Shown here one piece after another: positions 7,484-11,967 of a stretch of 11,967 nucleotides of DNA; position 1 is the first letter of the stretch, and each line of letters starts with the position of its first letter. This DNA comes from Ectocarpus siliculosus (taxonomy: Eukaryota; Sar; Phaeophyceae; Ectocarpales; Ectocarpaceae), in assembly GCA_000310025.1 (NCBI GenBank), contig FN649728.1:1520315-1532281 (forward strand), written 5' to 3'. The translations under genes were made by a program, and so were the position numbers. A model generated the notes under the pieces. The model did no database searches and was not told the DNA's origin. It was given only the letters and a program-made list of their open reading frames with translations.

Positions 7484-8563
7484 GGGTAGACCGAGAGCTA
7501 GATTGATTTTCGGATGCACGATTTCTGTGATGATGTCATCGGTCCCGTGATGTGTGTGTTTCTTTTCCAAAGCCTCTGCTGTGTTGCGGACGTGAAGCAC
7601 GCTCTTCGAACACGAGAAAACGCGAATGGGAACCAACCCTCCTTTGTTATTTTCTCTCGTTTCTCTCGTTTTTCTGGTGGCGAACGAGAACTCTCGCCGG
7701 GGGGGTGTACACAGCGTGAGCGTCGTTGTGTGATACTGCTGTTGTTGGTGTAGTTATTGTTGATGTGTGGTACTTTTGTGTCCTTTGGCGTTTCGAGACG
7801 ATGCAAGATTTTTTGCTGGCGGTTTCTTTCGAAGGCAACACATACAGGCGTACCCGAGGCACTACAACGTGTGGTGTCTTCAGTATTTATTTGATTTTCC
7901 AGCTGACCAACGCGCCCGGTGTCTCTATCCCCCGCGCCTTCCAGACTGGGCTTTTCTTTTTTGTTGTTGTGGTGTTCCTCTTTTTCATTGACGCGCCCCA
8001 GTCTTTATTTTCCGTGTTAGATGGCCAACGTCATCCGTAGGCTTTGTTGGGTCTCTACCTGTTGTCGGCCGGCTTCTCATTCCTGTTGCGATATTTTTTT
8101 TTGTGTGGCGTGGGAGTAAGGGCGCAAGCCGCTGTCAATCACCGTGGAAGCACGCAAATACGGCCTGTTTCGCGTGCCGTTTTGAGAGGGAAATGTAGCC
8201 AAATCAGCCGACATGATTGTCTTTTTCTTGGGATGTGATGCTTTCTCTTTACGTCCATTGTTGTAATATTAGAGTACTGTAGTACCATAGTCAGCCTTGT
8301 CTACTTCAGTTTTAACAGGTGCTCTCGAGGCCCGTTTGTTGTTGGGCTTGGAAAGAGGGCCTATCACACTGAATGTCACGCAAGGCATCGAGCTGATGCT
8401 CTGTGTTTTTTCTTGGGTTGTTGCCGGTATCAATGAGAATCTCATCTTTAGGAACAATGGGTGTATGTGTGTGTGCTGGAAGCAGAGGTTTGCCCCCCCT
8501 GCGCTGTTAGAGACTAATGGCTGATGGTGCTGTTCGTGCTGTGCTGCACCCTTGCTGACCGTC
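7484..8563 (+). other. Stretch between gene 1 and the 8564 open frame
   Basis: This T-rich stretch holds the candidate alternative membrane exon (7848-8040) and a T10 run near 8092. An acceptor TTTTAACAG at 8318 precedes an open frame (8319-8524) whose residues include a hydrophobic stretch, IELMLCVFSWVVAGI. That frame stops at TGA 8522-8524, in the same frame as the open frame at 8564, so the two could be one coding region broken by a single stop or intron. I see no promoter or polyadenylation signal that I can name. Confidence 0.35.
7848..8040 (+). other. Candidate alternative membrane-spanning last exon of gene 1
   Basis: If the GT at 7480 is used as donor, the split codon GG|G joins the acceptor CACATACAG (7839-7847). 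The frame then continues 63 codons to TAG at 8038-8040. It contains TTTCGVFSIYLIFQL and then GLFFFVVVVFLFFI, long enough for a membrane helix. This would give a form of about 330 residues anchored near its C-terminus. The caution is that T-rich intron sequence readily reads as Phe/Val/Leu, so the hydrophobic run alone is weak evidence. Confidence 0.28.
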
Positions 8564-8878
8564 ATGGTCGGCGATGTGTGGTTCACTCGCCACAAGACAG
8601 AGTTGGAAAGAGAACAGCAGCTACCTGAAAATAGCTACCAGGTTTTTGCTCTTGAGAGGAATGACGGTGCGATGTGGCAATGGTATGCATACTCAAGGCG
8701 GGGGGATCCTTATGATAGGGGGTACGCATACCGATCTGGAAACCTATCCACAGGACACGACATTTTGGTAGACTCTGCGTCCTCCCTCCAGGCAGCTTTC
8801 AACTTTCAACTTGCAGCTCTCAGCTGCAACTCTCTGCTACCAGCAGTACCGAGAGAGACAGCAAAGCAAGGATCGTAG
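8564..8878 (+). CDS. Open frame of 104 codons resembling the end of an extracellular beta-sandwich domain
   Basis: It runs from ATG 8564 to TAG 8876-8878. The central part reads WQWYAYSRRGDPYDRGYAY and is followed, 19 residues later, by SSLQAAFNFQL. The pattern of an aromatic strand, D-P-Y-x-x-G-x-A-Y, then D-x-x-x-x-F near the end is one I associate with jelly-roll-like C-terminal domains of many secreted bacterial and algal proteins, some annotated choice-of-anchor. This is recognition by eye, not a search result. No signal peptide is present, so the piece would be the end of a larger protein. The same frame is open upstream from 8297 to a single TGA at 8522. Third positions are less GC-rich than in genes 1 and 2, consistent with a relic or transferred sequence. 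It may be an exon of a gene whose other parts I could not place. Confidence 0.35.
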   Translation: MVGDVWFTRHKTELEREQQLPENSYQVFALERNDGAMWQWYAYSRRGDPYDRGYAYRSGNLSTGHDILVDSASSLQAAFNFQLAALSCNSLLPAVPRETAKQGS

Positions 8879-8961
8879 AGTGCTCCTGCCAACACGCTGT
8901 GGTGCTGCGATTTTTCCCTCTACGTCTCTATCTTCCTGCATCTCCTCCTTCTCGTCAACGT

Positions 8962-8976
8962 AGCGAGCGAGCGAGC

Positions 8977-9008
<32 letters not shown>
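8962..9008. repeat. (GCGA)n then (GA)n microsatellite
   Basis: Four to five GCGA units grade into about 14 GA units, interrupted once by AAA. A point change in a GA array would generate the GCGA units. Confidence 0.9.
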
Positions 9009-9232
9009 ACGAGCCATCCGCACCAAGGGCCAGTTGAAGCTGGCTTGCCCTCTCCTTGGCGCGGTACTGCGAGCCCCATAGCCCCTCCCGAAGAGTATCT
9101 AACTGGTGCGCTGGTAAGCTTCTCAACACTCGATCCCAGTGAACTCCTTTGAAAGGGAAACGCTGATCGGAAGCGCCGTCCCCGGCGGCCGATTGGAGAG
9201 ATCGCTGCTTGCTGCACGTCTACGAAGCGAAG

Positions 9233-9312
9233 ACGGAGTTGTTCCCTCACAACAGAGAGAGAGAGTGAGAGACAGGCACGTGTGGGAAACGAATACGGAG
9301 TTGTTCCTCCAA

Positions 9313-9353
<41 letters not shown>

Positions 9354-9369
9354 CCCGTGTGAGTAACGA
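9233..9369. repeat. 62-bp tandem duplication with an expanded GA core
   Basis: Copies begin with ACGGAGTTGTTCC at 9233 and 9295. Each contains CAACA(G) followed by a GA array and ends with a conserved tail, GCACGTGTGGGAAACGA in the first and GCCCGTGTGAGTAACGA in the second. The GA core is short and interrupted in the first copy (9253-9272). In the second it is a perfect run of about 17 units (9319-9352), so the array expanded after duplication. Confidence 0.8.
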
Positions 9370-9438
9370 AGGAGCGTGAGTGCTTCTTCCCTCGATATCA
9401 GAGCGAGAGAGGCAGAGAGGAGGCGCATTGATCGGACG

Positions 9439-10925
9439 ATGCAGGAAAACGCGCCTGCCTCTGGTGGTGGCACCACCACGGGGGCGGCAGCACCCCCTCT
9501 TCCGCCGGTGTCTACCCCGACCCGTCCGGCATCCTTCCCGTCTTGCACGACTTCACCGGGCTCTCCGGAGCTGGAGGTGAGTGAGCCCTGTAGAGTAGGG
9601 CGGCCTTTGTCGCTGCTGCGACGATGTCCCTGCCTGTTGCAGGCAGGGTGAGACCACGAGTTGGGTGAGACTTTCCGCAGAATGTTATATTCGACTGCCG
9701 TATGCATCTTTGCATAGAAGCGGCGGGTGGGTGTACACTATTATAGGGGGAAGGTCGACGCTTTCGCAGTCTTCTCTCGAAACAGCTCGTTTTGAGCGCG
9801 CGAGCGTGTTTGCGGCCGTACCGCGTACTTCTCGAGTGAGACTTGTTTTGTTGTAATAACTTAACGAGAAGGAGAAAAACAAACGCCCATGCCATCTACT
9901 TCGAAGTACTTCGTACACAGATGAAGGCACTGGGTACAAGTAGAGAGATCGGAACGGTTTTTTAATGTGATGACGACAGCAACGACATGCACCTGCTTAT
10001 TCTGTAGGTCTCGGTGCTGCGTCGGGAACTCCTGATGGAGAAGCACAAGAATTCACACCTGGAGGGAGAGCTGGTCAAGCTGAGGAAGTCTGCCGTAGAG
10101 ATCGTGAGTGCTCTCGACACGCTCTGACGCTGTTTGCCCCTCCCGCTGTTTTGTTGTTCGCACATGGTCTGGTCCTTGGGCACCCAGACATGAAGTCCAC
10201 GCCCCAGGGGTCAGAGCCAGCAGCCTTCGCCAGGGTATTTAACCTAACCCTGCTTTTAGTAAGGGGTTGGGGGTTAGAGTTAGGGATGGGATACTGAACC
10301 CCTCTCTATTTTCATGGGTTCACATTAACACATTTAACATGCTCACAAAGGCGTCCTTGTCAAGAGCGATGGCTACTGTGCTTTTGCGCGCGCGCGGGGG
10401 GGGGGTGTTGTCAAGCGTATGAATGTGAATGGAGCATGGGTTGGCCTTTTCTGCCCTAACTGGCAGCTAAACTACCGATATATGGGATTTTTTGAGTAAG
10501 AGTACAAGCTTCGCGCGGACAGCGCATTACCGTGGTTGCGTGTGATTGTTTCGCCTTTTACGGTGGTGGGTCAACCCCAAGTGTGTCAGCACACCATCGC
10601 TCAAGTATCGCGGCACTTTTTCCAATTACTTCTGCTGCTTTACCAAGGCCAGTTTCACCCATTTCGCCCCTCCGCCGTCCCATCCCATCCACACCGTGTC
10701 GGACGGCTTTTTCCGTGTACCATACACTTCTGTGTTTCATATGGGCGGGTTTTTCGGTATCCCCATTCTATCCTGCCGCCGCATCGCTCTCGCCCCGGTG
10801 CTGATTCTTTACATTTCCACCTCCTCTCTGGACACCGCGTTTGCTGTGTTGTTGTTTCCATGGGGCGCTTGTGGGGTGAAAAGAGCCAACAAGTGGAGGC
10901 GGAGGAAGAATGCCTCATCAACCGG
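9439..10925 (+). CDS. CCDC6: Gene 2: CCDC6-like coiled-coil protein (DUF2046 family), 5' three exons
   Basis: Exons are 9439-9576 (46 codons), 10008-10103 (32 codons) and 10884-10925 (14 codons). All junctions are phase 0 with GTGAGT/GTGAGC donors. Exon 1 is a low-complexity Gly/Pro/Ser/Thr head, as in animal CCDC6. Exon 2 starts VSVLRRELLMEKHKNSHLEG and ends LRKSAVEI. Exon 3 is SQQVEAEEECLINR. From memory of human CCDC6, VLK-I-EL, LRKASVTI and AEQEEEFISN line up with these without any gap across the exon 2/3 junction, which fixes the 10884 acceptor. Animal CCDC6 is a long coiled-coil scaffold and phosphoprotein linked to DNA-damage responses; the algal role is unknown. The start ATG has A at -3 and an in-frame stop upstream. 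The following heptads, expected to contain K-x-x-x-L-x-x-E-K repeats, are not in the window, so the gene continues beyond the right edge. Confidence 0.75.
9577..10007 (+). other. Gene 2 intron 1
   Basis: This 431-base intron runs from GTGAGT to the acceptor TTATTCTGTAG. It contains no repeat of note and no exon-like sequence; the small open frames inside are unsupported. Confidence 0.7.
10240..10284. repeat. Telomere-like motifs in inverted arrangement
   Basis: TAACCTAACCCT (10240-10251) is followed after 11 bases by GGGGTTGGGGGTTAGAGTTAGGG, degenerate copies of a GGGTTA-type motif on opposite strands. They can pair as a G/C-rich hairpin. The motif count is too low to call an interstitial telomere. 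Confidence 0.35.
10386..10405. repeat. Alternating GC tract followed by G10
   Basis: Five GC units run directly into ten G residues. Alternating GC is prone to Z-DNA and the G run to slippage, so the exact G count may be unreliable. Confidence 0.7.
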
Positions 10926-11416
10926 GTGAGCAGCCGACAGATACAGATACCGGATCTCGTGTGGCCCAACCCCCACATGGTTCTGCCCTTTTTTTCTTGC
11001 AGGAAGGGGTGACGGTGTGTGGTGGCTTGGCGGGGGGGGGGGGTGTACTCATAGTCGTGCATGCCGTAGTCGTTTGACCATTGACCTCGCATCCCTACAA
11101 CGCCGGGACGGAGCACGCCGGGTTCTCACCGGACCAGGCTCTCACATCACCAAGCGCGAAGCGCCGTGAGGTATTTGGCGAGTCGCATGAAGGGTGAGCT
11201 GCATCCTGCTAAGGGTGTTCGGCATATTGTGCTTACTTCCTTGCGTACGGATGACAGCTACGTATGACTTAATTTATTTTCTGGTGCTTTCACTTCCAGA
11301 GACAGTTGTAAGCACTGTGTAACTGCCTCGAGGAAGCTTGACCATTTTAACACAACGTCGTGCGATCATCCCCCGTTGCGCGGAGTGAGGGTTCTCGACC
11401 CCGCACAACATGATCT
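10926..11416 (+). other. Start of gene 2 intron 3, no exon seen
   Basis: After the GTGAGC donor I looked for the next CCDC6 block (a Leu-rich segment with Lys-Arg and Glu-Lys-Glu) in all three plus frames and did not find it. A G13-14 run occurs near 11030-11042. This intron probably runs at least to the window end. Confidence 0.45.
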
Positions 11417-11494
11417 ACTCGACCACCATTATGGTTACCGCCAAAAAAAAAAAAACGAGGTAAAAAAAAAAAAACGGTAACCTGGTTGTCGAGT
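11417..11494. repeat. Inverted repeat enclosing two A13 tracts
   Basis: The left arm ACTCGACCACCA-TTAT-GGTTACCG (11417-11440) pairs with the right arm CGGTAACC-TGGTTGTCGAGT (11475-11494). The pairing has one mismatch in the outer 12 bases and a four-base left-arm insertion. The loop holds two poly(A) tracts of exactly 13 bases (11443-11455 and 11462-11474) separated by CGAGGT. It may be a small inverted-repeat element or fold-back structure. Confidence 0.7.
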
Positions 11495-11508
11495 TCACGA
11501 AGTGAATT

Positions 11509-11776
11509 GGCTTCTTTTACAACGTCTTTGCCAAGCGACGAAAACCCAATCCCGATGGCAAACACCGAGTGGGGGGCTTGTTTTACAACGTCGTTGCCAA
11601 GCGACGAAAACCCAAACCCCGATGGCAAACACCGGGGGGAGCGGCTTGTTTTACAACGTCGTTGCCAAGCGACGAAAACCCAATCCCGATGGCAAACACC
11701 GAGTGGGGGGCTTGTTTTACAACGTCGTTGCCAAGCGACGAAAACCCAAACCCCGATGGCAAACACCGGGGGGGGG
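11509..11776. repeat. Tandem repeat with alternating 66- and 68-bp units
   Basis: Units start with GGCTT at 11509, 11575, 11643 and 11709, with a fifth partial start at 11777. Spacing alternates 66, 68, 66, 68. Units 1 and 3 share AATCCCGATGG and CACCGAGTGGGG; units 2 and 4 share AAACCCCGATGG and CACCGGGGG. This makes a dimeric higher-order unit of 134 bp present twice. Each unit contains CGTCGTTGCCAAGCGACG, a 5-bp hairpin (unit 1 has TCTTTG). The 134-bp period is not a multiple of three, so reading frames across it are unlikely to encode a repeat protein. Confidence 0.92.
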
Positions 11777-11967
11777 GGCTTGGCGGGGGGGGGGGGGAGA
11801 AAACCCCCCCCCAAAATTTGGTGGGAAAAAAAGGGCCCCCACCTGGGGACGGGGGGGTCCCCTTGGTTTTTTTCCCCCAGTTTAAAAAAACACAGGGGGC
11901 CCCGAAAGGGGGGGGGAAAGGGGGAATTTTCCTCAAAAAAGTTTCCCTTTTAAGGGTCTTTGGCCCA
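11767..11967. other. Probable low-quality sequence at a contig end
   Basis: The last 200 bases are almost entirely homopolymer runs of 3-14 bases (G, C, A and T), such as AAAATTTGGTGGGAAAAAAA. This is unlike any other part of the window and typical of collapsed or stuttering base calls at read tails. It begins inside the fifth unit of the tandem repeat, where an assembly would be expected to break. No biological feature should be read from it. Confidence 0.75.

Larger units (their letters stand above)
8879..9438 (+). promoter_or_regulatory. GA-rich leader and putative promoter region of gene 2
   Basis: The 560 bases before the gene 2 start codon are dominated by purine-strand GA repeats in three blocks and a 62-bp duplication. 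An in-frame TAA at 9364 lies 25 codons upstream of ATG 9439, so the coding region cannot extend continuously further upstream. A pyrimidine tract ending in ATATCAG (9402) could be an acceptor for a 5' UTR intron. GA tracts at promoters recruit GAGA-type factors in some plants and animals; whether that holds here is unknown. Confidence 0.4.
10104..10883 (+). other. Gene 2 intron 2
   Basis: This 780-base intron starts GTGAGT and ends GTGAAAAG. The acceptor is poor next to the AG, with its pyrimidine tract about 30 bases upstream, but is fixed by protein alignment. It contains telomere-like motifs in opposite orientations (10240-10284) and an alternating GC run followed by G10 (10386-10405). The plus-strand open frames at about 10532-11012 arise because this intron's T- and C-rich sequence has few stops. 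Confidence 0.65.

Noticed and set aside
6947-7636. 229-codon minus-strand open frame
   Set aside because: It overlaps gene 1 intron 4 and exon 5 in antisense, with no domain, no consistent splice signals and random-looking composition.
1842-8330. Shared 11-base GGTGCTCTCGA just after acceptors at 1841 and 8318 (12-base match from the G/A of the AG)
   Set aside because: A match of this length between two sites is expected by chance in a 12-kb window, and the flanking sequences do not align.
8837-9250. 137-codon minus-strand frame with Ser-Leu repeats
   Set aside because: The Ser-Leu run is a direct translation of the GA microsatellite; the rest has no recognisable features.
10532-11012. Plus-strand frames of 90-158 codons in gene 2 intron 2
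   Set aside because: Only the 14 codons at 10884-10925 align to CCDC6; the rest is C/T-rich intron without protein character.
11347-11814. Repeat protein encoded on either strand by the right-end tandem repeat
   Set aside because: The 134-bp period shifts frame at every dimer. Open frames exist only because the units happen to lack stops, and they run into low-quality sequence.

Overview
This window looks like nuclear DNA of a multicellular stramenopile, most likely a brown alga (Ectocarpus-like). The inferred exons are short (42-290 bases) and GC-rich at third positions. They are separated by long introns of about 430-1510 bases that mostly start GTGAG and end in pyrimidine-rich AG sites. 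Around them are GA microsatellites and minisatellites. I see no operons, bacterial ribosome-binding sites, tRNA, rRNA or CRISPR. Species assignment is inference; no marker gene is present.

Layout, left to right. (1) On the minus strand at 368-448 is a 27-codon first exon with a strong start context. It resembles the N-terminus of the mitochondrial complex I accessory subunit NDUFA12 and runs off the left edge. (2) From 449 to about 3177 is mostly non-coding DNA. It holds two unrecognised coding-like stretches (1842-2059 and 2289-2459), possibly relics of a mobile element, and two adjacent hairpins. (3) Gene 1, plus strand, about 3178-7483, is a five-exon gene for a secreted, cysteine-rich protein of about 267 residues plus signal peptide, of a family I cannot name. 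Its signal peptide and mature part lie in different frames. Its last exon ends in a stop codon that overlaps a possible splice donor leading to a membrane-spanning exon at 7848-8040. Intron 3 carries a 17-bp minisatellite of 22 copies. (4) At 8564-8878 is a 104-codon open frame resembling the end of an extracellular beta-sandwich domain. (5) Gene 2, plus strand, begins at 9439 behind a GA-repeat-rich leader. It encodes a coiled-coil protein matching the N-terminal coiled coil of CCDC6 (DUF2046 family), and only its first three coding exons are inside the window.

The right end (about 11400-11967) is repetitive: an inverted repeat with two equal A13 tracts, then a tandem repeat with alternating 66/68-bp spacing, then about 200 bases of homopolymer-rich sequence that look like low-quality base calls at a contig end and should not be interpreted biologically.

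The genes have no evident functional connection. The observations most worth following are gene 1 (a five-disulfide-type secreted protein with a possible secreted/membrane splice switch), the apparent frameshift in its signal peptide, and the exact gapless CCDC6 match that fixes a 42-base micro-exon.
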